DNA from: Oxalobacteraceae bacterium
Lineage (GTDB): Bacteria > Pseudomonadota > Gammaproteobacteria > Burkholderiales > Burkholderiaceae_D
DNA length: 63,147 nucleotides
Direction of reading: 5' to 3'
Assembly (NCBI GenBank): GCA_947374865.1
Contig: CANCDR010000016.1
Span: 1-63,147 of the forward strand
The number at the start of each line of letters is the position of its first letter. Positions within the stretch are counted from its first letter, which is position 1. This document shows, one piece after another, positions 38,339 through 46,848 of this stretch. Both the position numbers and the translations under genes were made by a program. A model generated the notes under the pieces. It was not told the DNA's origin. It saw only the letters and a list, made by a program, of their open reading frames with translations, and did not search any database.

Positions 38339-38662
38339 TCAGTCGGTGACGATGATCGAGATGGTTTCGGTCTGACTAAAGCCTTGATCGCCTTCCCAGC
38401 TCAGGCTGATGTTGCCACTCACGGTGGCCAGGGTACTGAATTGAAGATACGGATTGGCGGCGATGGCGGGATACAGCTGCGCGCTGAAAACCAGTTCGCC
38501 AGCATAGACACAGCGAAAGCGGCGGAGGATATTTTGCGACAAAATCTTGCCGTCCGCGCCGGGGCGCTGGCCGGTTTCCATGGGATGCTGGATCAGGGTG
38601 CGAATGTCAATCGGCTCCCCGCGTTTGGCCGTTGCCGGGGCTTTGATCATGGTGCGTGCCAT
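38339..38662 (-). CDS. soxZ: Sulfur carrier subunit SoxZ
   Basis: Partner of SoxY in the periplasmic SoxYZ carrier, 107 aa, an immunoglobulin-like fold. Typical text is MIKAPATAKRGEPIDIRTLIQHPMETG and the SGNISLSWEGDQGFS end. The second ATG (38662) is chosen: it sits 9 nt after AAGGAG and 1 nt beyond the soxY stop, while the first (38671) touches that site. No signal peptide; SoxZ is normally exported bound to Tat-exported SoxY. Confidence 0.92.
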   Translation of the reverse strand: MARTMIKAPATAKRGEPIDIRTLIQHPMETGQRPGADGKILSQNILRRFRCVYAGELVFSAQLYPAIAANPYLQFSTLATVSGNISLSWEGDQGFSQTETISIIVTD

Positions 38663-38663
38663 C

Positions 38664-39137
38664 TCAGTCATCTCCTTCCAGGCAGGCCGCTATGGCGACG
38701 ATCACGTCGGCCGAGGCGGACCAGTATGCCCCATCGCTGGTGTGGGCGATCGCGACCAGTTTTTGCGAGGTCGCCAGGCGGATCCGCGTGCTGACGCTGG
38801 CCCGTCCGGCTCTTGGTCCAAGCGTAAAGCTGGCGACTTCGCGTTGCGGATTGCGTTCATTGAATAAGGCGATGCTCAGCACATGATCGCCGGCAGTCAT
38901 GGGACTGTCGACCGTGATCGTCACCGGCACTGTATTGCCGTTTTCGACCAGTGGAGCGATGTCGAGCGTGACTTTTTCTGCCCGCACTGGCTGCCCTTTG
39001 GTCGCCGCTAAAATGGTGACGTCCAGATCATCGGACATGGCCAGCACCGACGGCGCTGTGACGATGGTGCCAGCGACAGCAGCACCGTTGATGACGATGC
39101 GGCGACGTTTGAAATCGGGGCGAATTAAGGAGGGCAT
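38664..39137 (-). CDS. soxY: Sulfur carrier subunit SoxY with atypical C terminus
   Basis: 157 aa with a twin-arginine-like leader (FKRRRIVINGAAVAG). The SoxY core (VENGNTVPVTITVDSPM, ALFNERNPQREVASF) is clear. SoxY normally ends in GGCGG, whose cysteine carries the sulfur substrate; here the end is AIAACLEGDD with Cys152 kept but the flanking glycines replaced and an acidic tail added. The last codons also supply the soxZ Shine-Dalgarno sequence. It lies 51 nt after soxX. Confidence 0.9.
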   Translation of the reverse strand: MPSLIRPDFKRRRIVINGAAVAGTIVTAPSVLAMSDDLDVTILAATKGQPVRAEKVTLDIAPLVENGNTVPVTITVDSPMTAGDHVLSIALFNERNPQREVASFTLGPRAGRASVSTRIRLATSQKLVAIAHTSDGAYWSASADVIVAIAACLEGDD

Positions 39138-39188
39138 AAGGAAGACATAAGGAGGACATTAGATTGACAAAAGCACGCTACGAACTTC

Positions 39189-39665
39189 CTATTGAAGGCT
39201 GACTAACAAGGCGACCACATCTTCAATCTGCTGCGCCGACAAGATGGTTTTTTCACGCCACGCTCCACCGACCTGGGTCAGACCTGCAGTCTGAAAATAG
39301 GCTGGCATGATGGTGTCAGGATTCGCCTTGGATGCATCGACCATGCGCAATCGCAGCTGACCTTCCGACCAACGCGCACCGGCACCGGCCAGTGAAGGCG
39401 CCAGATCACCCTGAAAAGGCGCTTCGGCAAAGGGCCCGCTGTGACATAACAAACACAGGCCAAGGCGTCGATTACTCACGATCGCCCGACCGCGCTGCGG
39501 GTCGCCCGCAACGCCAGTGAGCGAAGCGGGTATCGCATCGCCAATCTGCTGCCATGCGGGTGCATGGGTCTGCGCTGAGGCGGCTGCAGATAATGCACCG
39601 GCTGTTGACGTGGATAAGCACGTCAACAGCAACATCGCCTTAAGCATCCGCCATCGGCTCTGCAT
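39189..39665 (-). CDS. soxX: Monohaem cytochrome c SoxX
   Basis: Electron-accepting subunit of SoxAX, 158 aa with signal peptide (ending near SAAASAQ). One haem motif CLLCH at 71-75 and the axial methionine in DTIMPAYF (Met120) are present, as in the family. It starts 10 nt after the IorB-like stop with AAGG before its ATG, tying the sox genes to the Mo-hydroxylase genes. Confidence 0.92.
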   Translation of the reverse strand: MQSRWRMLKAMLLLTCLSTSTAGALSAAASAQTHAPAWQQIGDAIPASLTGVAGDPQRGRAIVSNRRLGLCLLCHSGPFAEAPFQGDLAPSLAGAGARWSEGQLRLRMVDASKANPDTIMPAYFQTAGLTQVGGAWREKTILSAQQIEDVVALLVSLQ

Positions 39666-39675
39666 AAGCCCTTGC

Positions 39676-41856
39676 TCAGGTCGTTTTCTTGAGCTGATTT
39701 TTCAGCGGCAGAGTACGGATGCGTTTGCCGGTCGCCGCAAAAATCGCGTTCAGTACAGCCGGCGCTGCGACCGCAATCGTCGGCTCACCAACGCCACCCC
39801 AAAAGCCACCGGACGGCATGACGATCGATTCGACCTTTGGCATATGCGCCATCTTCACCACCGGATACGTATGGAAGTTATCCTGCTCAATCCGGCCATC
39901 CTTGACGGTGCATTCGCCAAACAGCGCAGCCGACAAACCGTAGGCGAAGGAACCTTCGATCTGCGCTTCGATCTGCTGCGGATTGACGGCATGACCGGAA
40001 TCGGTGGCGGCGACGATGCGCAGCACTTTCAGATCACCGGCAGGACTAACCGTGACTTCCGCACAGGCGGCCACATAACTGCCGTATCCCATTGCTTGCG
40101 CCAAACCACGGAAAACGCCTTTGGGTGCAGGCTTGCCCCAGCCGGCTTTTTCTGCCACCGCGTTCAGTACTGCCAGATGCTTGGGATGATTCACCATCAA
40201 TTTGCGCCGCAGGGCCAATGGATCCTGTTTGGTCGCATGGGCGATTTCATCGATGAAGCATTCGAGATAAATCGTATTCTGGTTCAGGTTCACCCCGCGC
40301 CAAAAACCCGGCGGCACATGTGGATTGCGCATCGCGTGGTCGACTAACAGATTGGGGAAGGTATAACCGATGCCCGCTTCCGGTCCGCTCGCTTCGAGAC
40401 CCTGAAACACCGCCGGATCTTTACCGTCCTTGATGCGCTGTGGCGCTAAAGCCGCCAGAATCGACTGACCGGAAATCCGCATATGCAGACCGGTGACTTC
40501 GCCTTTAGCATCCAAACCAGCCGTCAGTTTGCATTGGGTGACCGGATGGTAACGGCCATGCAACATGTCTTCTTCGCGGCTCCAGATCAACTTGATATGC
40601 GTGCCGGGCATTTGCTTGGCAATTTCCACGACTTGATTGACCCAGTCAGACTGACCACGCCGACCAAAGCCGCCGCCCAAATGGATTTTGTAGACATCAC
40701 ATTGGCTGATCGGCAGGCCGGACGATTCCACCACTGCCGCCAGGGCCGCTTCGCCGTTTTGGGTTGGGGTCCAGACCTCGCAACGCTCTGGCGTCCAGCG
40801 CGCGGTAGCGTTCATGGTTTCCATGGTGGCGTGATTTTGGTACGGCACAGCGTACACGGCTTCGATCTTTCGCACGGCAGCAGCAATATTGGCCGGCGCA
40901 TCGCCATTGGCGTTACCGGTCACGGCATCCTTGGCATCCAGACCGGCCTTGAGGATTTGCGCGATGCTGGCACTGGAGACCTGTGCATTCGGACCGTTAT
41001 CCCATTCGATCGGCAATGCGTCGAGGGCCGATTTGGCGCGCCACCAGGTATCCGCCACGACGGCCACTGCGCTATCACCAACGCGCACGACTTTTTTGAC
41101 GCCCGGACGTTTTTCGATCGCCGCGGCATTAAAACTCTTGAGTTTGCCGCCGAATACAGGGCAATCCTTGATCGCGGCATTGAGCATGCCGGGAAAGACC
41201 AGGTCCGTACCGTAGATTTGCTTACCGGTCGTTTTGTCGATCGTATCCAGACGGGCCAAGCGTTTGCCAGCGAGTTTCCAGTCCTTGGGATCTTTGAGTG
41301 TCACGCTTTCTGGTGGCGTGATTTTGGCGGCGGCGAGCGCGACCTTGCCGTAGCTGGTGGTTTTGCCAGTCGGCAGATGGGTGATGATACTGTTGGCGGC
41401 GCGGCATTCGGTCGCCGGTACCTGCCATGCGTTGGCCGCTGCTTGTACTAGCATCATGCGCGCCGTGGCGCCACCCTTGCGGACATAGTCGTGCGAGGCG
41501 CGAATGCCGCGACTGCCGCCCGTGCCAAAATCACCCCAGACACGTTTGCGTGCCTGATTCTGGCCCGGTGTTGGGTATTCGGTCGTGACTTTACGCCAGT
41601 CGCAGTCGAGCTCCTCAGCCACTAACTGCGCCAAGCCTGTCAGGGTGCCCTGGCCCATCTCTGAACGGGCAATGCGGATCACGATGGTATCGTCCGGCTT
41701 GACGACGACCCAGGCGTTGACTTCATCGGCCTGCGAGGTTTGCGCACCGGCCTGCGGAATATGAAAGCCAAACATCAGACCGCCGGCAGCTGCGGCGCTG
41801 GTGCCAAGGAAGCTTCGGCGGGAAGAATTTTTCAGGCTGGGTACGGTCGGCATCAT
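39676..41856 (-). CDS. Molybdenum hydroxylase large subunit, IorB-like
   Basis: Xanthine-oxidase-family Moco subunit of the periplasmic isoquinoline-oxidoreductase (IorB)/aldehyde-dehydrogenase type, 726 aa. A Tat leader carries SRRSFLG at 12-18. Cofactor motifs include the GGGFGRRG loop near residue 395, and the C-terminal GVGEP with the expected catalytic Glu. Family enzymes hydroxylate N-heterocycles or oxidise aldehydes using water and pass electrons to cytochromes. It overlaps the [2Fe-2S] gene by 4 nt and is followed by soxX after 10 nt, so SoxX/SoxA or another c-type cytochrome could be acceptors. Substrate unknown. Confidence 0.88.
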   Translation of the reverse strand: MMPTVPSLKNSSRRSFLGTSAAAAGGLMFGFHIPQAGAQTSQADEVNAWVVVKPDDTIVIRIARSEMGQGTLTGLAQLVAEELDCDWRKVTTEYPTPGQNQARKRVWGDFGTGGSRGIRASHDYVRKGGATARMMLVQAAANAWQVPATECRAANSIITHLPTGKTTSYGKVALAAAKITPPESVTLKDPKDWKLAGKRLARLDTIDKTTGKQIYGTDLVFPGMLNAAIKDCPVFGGKLKSFNAAAIEKRPGVKKVVRVGDSAVAVVADTWWRAKSALDALPIEWDNGPNAQVSSASIAQILKAGLDAKDAVTGNANGDAPANIAAAVRKIEAVYAVPYQNHATMETMNATARWTPERCEVWTPTQNGEAALAAVVESSGLPISQCDVYKIHLGGGFGRRGQSDWVNQVVEIAKQMPGTHIKLIWSREEDMLHGRYHPVTQCKLTAGLDAKGEVTGLHMRISGQSILAALAPQRIKDGKDPAVFQGLEASGPEAGIGYTFPNLLVDHAMRNPHVPPGFWRGVNLNQNTIYLECFIDEIAHATKQDPLALRRKLMVNHPKHLAVLNAVAEKAGWGKPAPKGVFRGLAQAMGYGSYVAACAEVTVSPAGDLKVLRIVAATDSGHAVNPQQIEAQIEGSFAYGLSAALFGECTVKDGRIEQDNFHTYPVVKMAHMPKVESIVMPSGGFWGGVGEPTIAVAAPAVLNAIFAATGKRIRTLPLKNQLKKTT

Positions 41857-42356
41857 GTTGTGCTCCCGTCGGTGTGGGCAATCGCCAGTCCGGCGCTATG
41901 CAGATCACCACCTTTGGCGACTGCCTTGATCGCTGCGCGGATACGGTTATAGGTGCCGCAGCGGCAGATATTGGTCATGGCATTATTGATATCGGTATCG
42001 GTCGGATTCGGTTTGACCTTGAGCAGCGCCACGGCGGCCATGATCATGCCGCTCTGGCAGTAGCCGCATTGCGGTACGTCGAGTTTGGCCCAGGCTTTTT
42101 GGACCGGATGTGAACCATCTGGCGAGAGGCCCTCGATGGTGACGATCTTTTCAGTGCTCTTGACGCTAGAGACCGGACGAACGCAGGTGCGCACCGGAAC
42201 GCCATCGATGTGGACCGTGCAGGCGCCGCATTGGGCCAGGCCACAGCCGTATTTGGTACCTGTCAGGCCGAGCTGTTCGCGCAGCACCCACAAGAGCGGT
42301 GTGTCGCTCTCGGCTTCAAATTCCCGCATGCTGCCGTTGACGTTAAGCGTGGTCAT
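41853..42356 (-). CDS. Molybdenum hydroxylase [2Fe-2S] subunit, IorA-like
   Basis: Small subunit, 167 aa, holding both iron-sulfur sites of the family: Cys38, Cys43, Cys46 and Cys58 (plant-ferredoxin type) and Cys97, Cys100, Cys131 and Cys133 (CGYC...CRC). No leader of its own; family members ride out with the Tat-tagged large subunit. ATG is preceded by AGGAG at 7 nt. It is probably the first gene of the seven-gene operon; the 98-nt gap before it has an AT-rich promoter-like part but no clear -35/-10 pair. Confidence 0.9.
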   Translation of the reverse strand: MTTLNVNGSMREFEAESDTPLLWVLREQLGLTGTKYGCGLAQCGACTVHIDGVPVRTCVRPVSSVKSTEKIVTIEGLSPDGSHPVQKAWAKLDVPQCGYCQSGMIMAAVALLKVKPNPTDTDINNAMTNICRCGTYNRIRAAIKAVAKGGDLHSAGLAIAHTDGSTT

Positions 42357-42454
42357 CGATGGTCTCCTGAAATTTTAAAATTGAGATTTTCTAACATGGT
42401 GATAATAACTGCTCTGGCAATTTCATGCTTTGACTAAAAAACAGGCCGGGCAGC

Positions 42455-44170
42455 TTAGGCGGCGAACAATTTATCGTAAGCCGCCAGCAAGGTTTGATGC
42501 ATGGCGCTGCCCTGCATGTCTGCCCCCAGGGTGAACAGGCCAAAGAAGCGTTCGCTGCGATCAAGCAGGGCCTGCGCCTGACGCAGGGTTTCGGCGCCAT
42601 ACAGTAAGCTCAGTGCGTGATGGTAGTGTTCGGACTGTTCCAGGTTCATCAGGCTTTCGATGCAGCGGTAGACCAGGCGGCGGGCCGGATTCATCTGCTG
42701 ATACTGGTGGATCCAGTCGCAGCCTTCACGGATGCCGTCTTCATCACCGATGGCCAGCGCCAGCAGGGTTTTGAGTTCGCCGATCCGCAGCTCTTTCCAG
42801 GTCGTGCCCATCGGTACGGCGAGGCCGAGAATTTCCCATAGCGGGCGCTCATCGTTCAAATTAAGCGTCTGCAAGTCGGCCAGTAATGCGCTGCATTCTG
42901 CTTCAGACAGGTCGGCCAAGCGCACCAGCGCCGGACGAATAGCATTGCCGACGCTATTGTTTTCCCATTCCAGATCCTCGACCGGATAAATCTCCGACAT
43001 GCCCGGCACCAGAATACGACAGCTATAGGCGCCTTGTTCCTCAAAATCGGCGATGTAGATATCTTTGTCTTCGGCGTGAATGGCATCGCACAGCCAGGCG
43101 TAGTCTTCGGCCGTAGTGCTGGAAAAATTCCAGTCGGCGAATTCAAAATCGGGCTGTTGACTGAGATAATTCCAGCTCACGACGCCGCTGGAATCGACAA
43201 AGTGAATTTCCAGATTGGCCACGGCGTTGATTTCATCCATATCGAAGCCGGGCTCAGGAAAGCCTTCCAGCGAAGACAGTGCGCGGCCCTGCAGCAATTC
43301 GGTGAGGGCGCGCTCGAGCGCAATTTCAAAGCGCGGATGGGCGCCAAAACTCGGGAAGACGCCTTGGTCTTTCGGATGCAGTAAGGTCACACTCATGACC
43401 GGGTAACGTCCGCCCAGCGAGGCATCCTTGACCAGAATACCAAAGCCGGCATCGCGTAAGCCCTTGATGCCGGCGGCAATGCCCGGATAGCGGGCGATGA
43501 CCGCATCGGGTACTTCTGGCAGGCACAAGCCTTCGCTGATGATGCGGTATTTAACATGCCGCTCAAAGATCTCCGACAGCGCCTGACTGCGCGCTTCCAT
43601 CAGCGTATTGCCGGCCGCCATACCATTACTAACATACAGATTGCCGATGATGTTGACCGGAATCCAGGTCAACGCCTGATCACGCAAACGCACATAGGGC
43701 AGGGCACAGATGCCGCGATTGACGTTGCCAGAATTGAGGTCGACGATGACGTCGCCATCGATCGCCGAATCCGGATTGTAAAACGCATGCAGTTCGGGAT
43801 TGAGCAATTCTGCCGGCCAGCTGCCGTCTTCAGTCGGCGCAAACCAGCGTTCTTGCGGGTAGTGCACGAAGGGCCGGTTAGCGCGCGTCTCACCCAGATA
43901 AAAATGGGTCCAGAAATAATGCGTACCCAGTCGTTCAAAAAATTCACCCAGCGCACTGGCGCGGGCCGCCAGTTCTGTTGCGCCTTTACCATTGGAAAAC
44001 AGCATCGGACAATCGTGATCTTTCATGTGACAGGACCAGATCGCTTCGACTTCATTGAGCCAGGAAGATTCATCGAGCACAAAGCCGCGCGCGGCCAGCT
44101 TGGCCTGCATGGTGCGGATGGTCGATTCGAGGGAAGCGTCTTTGCCGGGGATGAAACTTTCGGTCTGCAT
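42455..44170 (-). CDS. ycaO: YcaO-domain protein
   Basis: ATP-dependent YcaO-fold enzyme, 571 aa, close in length and layout to E. coli YcaO, which acts with RimO in methylthiolation of ribosomal protein S12. The ATP-binding SNGKGATELAARASALGEFFERLGTHYF is intact, and the C-terminal TPR-like extension is present. The inner ATG (44170, MQTESFIPG) is chosen; the longer frame adds 16 unlikely residues. It is upstream of iorA on the same strand but 98 nt away, so it may be a separate unit. Confidence 0.85.
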   Translation of the reverse strand: MQTESFIPGKDASLESTIRTMQAKLAARGFVLDESSWLNEVEAIWSCHMKDHDCPMLFSNGKGATELAARASALGEFFERLGTHYFWTHFYLGETRANRPFVHYPQERWFAPTEDGSWPAELLNPELHAFYNPDSAIDGDVIVDLNSGNVNRGICALPYVRLRDQALTWIPVNIIGNLYVSNGMAAGNTLMEARSQALSEIFERHVKYRIISEGLCLPEVPDAVIARYPGIAAGIKGLRDAGFGILVKDASLGGRYPVMSVTLLHPKDQGVFPSFGAHPRFEIALERALTELLQGRALSSLEGFPEPGFDMDEINAVANLEIHFVDSSGVVSWNYLSQQPDFEFADWNFSSTTAEDYAWLCDAIHAEDKDIYIADFEEQGAYSCRILVPGMSEIYPVEDLEWENNSVGNAIRPALVRLADLSEAECSALLADLQTLNLNDERPLWEILGLAVPMGTTWKELRIGELKTLLALAIGDEDGIREGCDWIHQYQQMNPARRLVYRCIESLMNLEQSEHYHHALSLLYGAETLRQAQALLDRSERFFGLFTLGADMQGSAMHQTLLAAYDKLFAA

Positions 44171-44569
44171 GTCGTGGGCTCTTGAAAGGGGTCGGAACCG
44201 CAATGTACACGAAAGCATTCACGTCACTGTTTTATTTTTTTTTGTCATGCAATTTTGTGTTGGGTGAAGTTCAAAAAATCACTTCTTAATTTTAAAATTT
44301 CAAGCGGCTTTGAAGGGTTCAACTTTTTAGACGACACCTTTCAATGTCCTATTATTCATGTAAAAATTGCACGCCATGTTCTCTACATGATTAATTTTTT
44401 AATAAGTATAGCGCGACAAAATCACGCAAACGGGTCAAACAACGATCAGCGACTGGCTGGCTCCCGCCACGGTGTATCTGATCCGGAATGGGTTTTGGTT
44501 AGGCGCGTGATCAGCTAGAGGACGTGGGCGCAACGTGGTATAAAGAGCCTCTTTTCGCCACCGTGTTTT
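44171..44569. other. 399-bp AT-rich intergenic region
   Basis: It separates divergent ycaO and the pseudouridine synthase gene and presumably holds both promoters. The sequence is far more AT-rich than its flanks, with several T and A runs and TTGCAC/TTAATT at about 18-nt spacing as one weak plus-strand promoter candidate. No RNA gene or reading frame was recognised. Confidence 0.5.
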
Positions 44570-45295
44570 ATGATTATGAGCAAACAAACCCTTGACCGCA
44601 TTCTGCAATCGCAGGGTTTTGGCGCGCGCAAGTACTGTCGCGCCTTGATTGACGAAGGTGAGGTCACGATTAACGGCCAGGTCGCGGCGGATTATGCGGC
44701 CCGCATTGAAACCGATGGACTGGTTTTTACGCTTTTTGATGAAGAGTGGACTTACCGCGAACACCTCTACATCGCGCTCAATAAACCGGCCAATTTCGAA
44801 TGTTCGAGAAAACCCAGCCATCATCCCGGCGTGCTGAGTATCTTGCCTGAGCAATTCAGCTGGCGCGATGTGCAGCCGGTCGGCCGGCTCGATCACGATA
44901 CCACCGGCATGTTGCTGTTGTCGGATGATGGCGCGTTTATCCATGCGCAGTCTTCTCCCAAACGCCATGTGCCGAAAATTTACGTCGCCACGACGCAGGA
45001 GCCGGTGACCGATGCGCTGATCGAGAGCCTGAAATCCGGCGTGCAGCTGCACGATGAACCGGCGCCATTAGCGGCCCAAACCTGCCGGCAGATTGATGCA
45101 CATCGCTTAGAAATCGTGCTCGAACAGGGCAAATATCATCAGGTCAAGCGCATGCTGGCGGCGGCGGGCAATCATTGCGCCGCGCTCGAGAGAATCGCCG
45201 TGGGCGGCTTGACCTTGGCGCACCTTGGGCTGGAGGAGGGCGAGTGGTGTTACCTGAGCCCTGAACAGCTGGCCTTGTTGATGCCGGCGGCCTAG
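44570..45295 (+). CDS. RsuA-family pseudouridine synthase
   Basis: rRNA pseudouridine synthase with an N-terminal S4 RNA-binding domain, 241 aa, most like RsuA (16S U516). The catalytic motif GRLDHDTTGMLLLSDDG is complete, with Asp108 as nucleophile. The start is uncertain between two close ATGs (44570 and 44576); neither has a clear Shine-Dalgarno sequence. The next gene, 40 nt on, is a paralogue of the same length. Confidence 0.88.
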   Translation: MIMSKQTLDRILQSQGFGARKYCRALIDEGEVTINGQVAADYAARIETDGLVFTLFDEEWTYREHLYIALNKPANFECSRKPSHHPGVLSILPEQFSWRDVQPVGRLDHDTTGMLLLSDDGAFIHAQSSPKRHVPKIYVATTQEPVTDALIESLKSGVQLHDEPAPLAAQTCRQIDAHRLEIVLEQGKYHQVKRMLAAAGNHCAALERIAVGGLTLAHLGLEEGEWCYLSPEQLALLMPAA

Positions 45296-45335
45296 TCACG
45301 CTTGAAATACCCTACAATGTGGGTCTTCTATTTTG

Positions 45336-46058
45336 ATGCCCCCCATGTCCGATCCCATTCGCCTTGCCAAACGCCTGACCGAACTCGTCGCCTGCTCGCG
45401 CAGCGAGGCGGAGCAGTATATCGCCGGCGGCTTTGTTACCGTCGATGGCGTGATAACGGAAGATCCGGCTACGCGCGTCTCTGCCGAGCAGACGGTGGTT
45501 CTGGCGCCCGAGGCTAAACTGGGCACGCTGGAACCGGTGACGATTTTGCTGCATAAACCTGCCGGCATGCTGACCGACGAGGTGATATCGCTCATCACGC
45601 CGGAAAACCAGATGGCAGGTGACCGTTCCGGTATCCATTTTCTGCGTCACCATTTGCGTCACCTGACGCTCACTGATCGGCTGGAAGATCAGGCTGCCGG
45701 GCTGCTGGTTTATACGCAGGATAGGCGTACCGTCCGAAAACTGGTCGAGGAAGCCCCGCGCAACGAATGCGAATACATTGTCGAAGTCGCCGGCCAACTC
45801 GATGCTGCGGGTTTGCAGCGACTCAATCACGGCCTGCGCTTTAATAACAAGGAACTGCCGCCCATGAAGGTCAGCTGGCAAAACGAGACGCGTTTGCGCT
45901 TTGCTCTGAAAACCCCGCCGCGCGGGCTGATTGCGCATATGTGCGAACAGGTCGGCTTGCAGATCATCAGTATGAAACGTCTGCGCATTGGCCGCCAGTC
46001 GATGTCGGCGCTGCCAGTCGGTCAATGGCGGTATTTGCTCGGCTACGAAAAATTTTAA
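45336..46058 (+). CDS. RsuA/RluF-like protein lacking the catalytic Asp
   Basis: S4-plus-pseudouridine-synthase-fold protein, 240 aa, with the family KPAGMLTD loop and C-terminal HMCEQVGLQIISMKRLRIG. The active-site motif reads TDRLEDQAAGLL: Glu (codon GAA at 45684-45686) replaces the Asp conserved in RLD of all known families. Such a change abolishes activity in tested synthases, so this may be an RNA-binding or chaperone-like paralogue rather than a modifying enzyme. ATG 45336 is used, but ATG 45345 is also possible. Confidence 0.8.
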   Translation: MPPMSDPIRLAKRLTELVACSRSEAEQYIAGGFVTVDGVITEDPATRVSAEQTVVLAPEAKLGTLEPVTILLHKPAGMLTDEVISLITPENQMAGDRSGIHFLRHHLRHLTLTDRLEDQAAGLLVYTQDRRTVRKLVEEAPRNECEYIVEVAGQLDAAGLQRLNHGLRFNNKELPPMKVSWQNETRLRFALKTPPRGLIAHMCEQVGLQIISMKRLRIGRQSMSALPVGQWRYLLGYEKF

Positions 46059-46093
46059 GCGTTTTTTTACGCGATCTTCCATAAGGCCGACGC

Positions 46094-46717
46094 ATGTTTG
46101 CACGTCCCATCGTCATGTTGGATTTCGAGACCACCGGTTTAAGCCCCGCTATGGGAGAACGGATCACCGAGGTCGCCGCGCTGCGTATTCAAGGCGGAAA
46201 GATCGTCGAGCGCTATGTTTCGCTGGTCAATTGCGGGAGTCGGATTCCTTCCTTCATTACCCAACTCACCGGCATCAGCCAGTCGATGATCGACCGCGCG
46301 CCACCTGCTGAGGAGGTCGTGCCGGCGCTACTGGACTTTATCGGCACCGACGCACTGGCGGCCCACAATGCCAGCTTCGATGCCAAATTTTTACAAGCCG
46401 AAAGCGAACTATTGGATTTGCAGCCGCAGTATGCGCAGCTGATCTGTTCGCTCAAGCTGGCACGGCGCATTTATCCGCGCATGAGCAGCTATAAACTCGG
46501 CGCCCTGGCATCCGCGCTGCGTATCGGTTTTAAGGGCAATGCGCACCGCGCTGAAGCGGACGCCGAGGTGTCGGCAAATTTACTGATTCATATTGGCGCC
46601 CATCTGCAGCAGGCGTATGGCATTGCCCACATTGATCCCGGGCTGTTTGCCAAGATCAATCAGCTCTCTGCGGCCAAGGTGCCGGCCTTCCTCGAGCAAC
46701 AGAGCGCCTCTGTTTAG
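46094..46717 (+). CDS. 3'-5' exonuclease, DnaQ/DEDDh type
   Basis: Exonuclease, 207 aa, with all family motifs: DFETTGL (Exo I), HNASFDAKFL (Exo II) and HRAEADAEVSANL (Exo III, DEDDh). AAGG lies seven bases before the ATG. It resembles epsilon-like repair or proofreading nucleases, but full-length DnaQ would carry a polymerase-binding tail not evident here, so the role is generic. Confidence 0.88.
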   Translation: MFARPIVMLDFETTGLSPAMGERITEVAALRIQGGKIVERYVSLVNCGSRIPSFITQLTGISQSMIDRAPPAEEVVPALLDFIGTDALAAHNASFDAKFLQAESELLDLQPQYAQLICSLKLARRIYPRMSSYKLGALASALRIGFKGNAHRAEADAEVSANLLIHIGAHLQQAYGIAHIDPGLFAKINQLSAAKVPAFLEQQSASV

Positions 46718-46848
46718 TCTCGCCAGACCTTAAGCGCACAATGTAGCTGTTGGTCATACTGTTTCACGCCTGGTACAAAGCAGGCTATTTCAATTCTGAG
46801 AATGCGCATGAACCGATTCACTTTGAATGCACTACCAGGTTTCGTTTC

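Noticed and set aside
39517..40347. 276-aa plus-strand frame
   Set aside because: Antisense to soxX and the iorB-like gene, both well supported.
40483..41451. 322-aa plus-strand frame opposite the Mo-hydroxylase gene
   Set aside because: The minus-strand frame has clear cofactor motifs and Tat signal; the plus frame has His/Arg/Gly-rich shadow composition.
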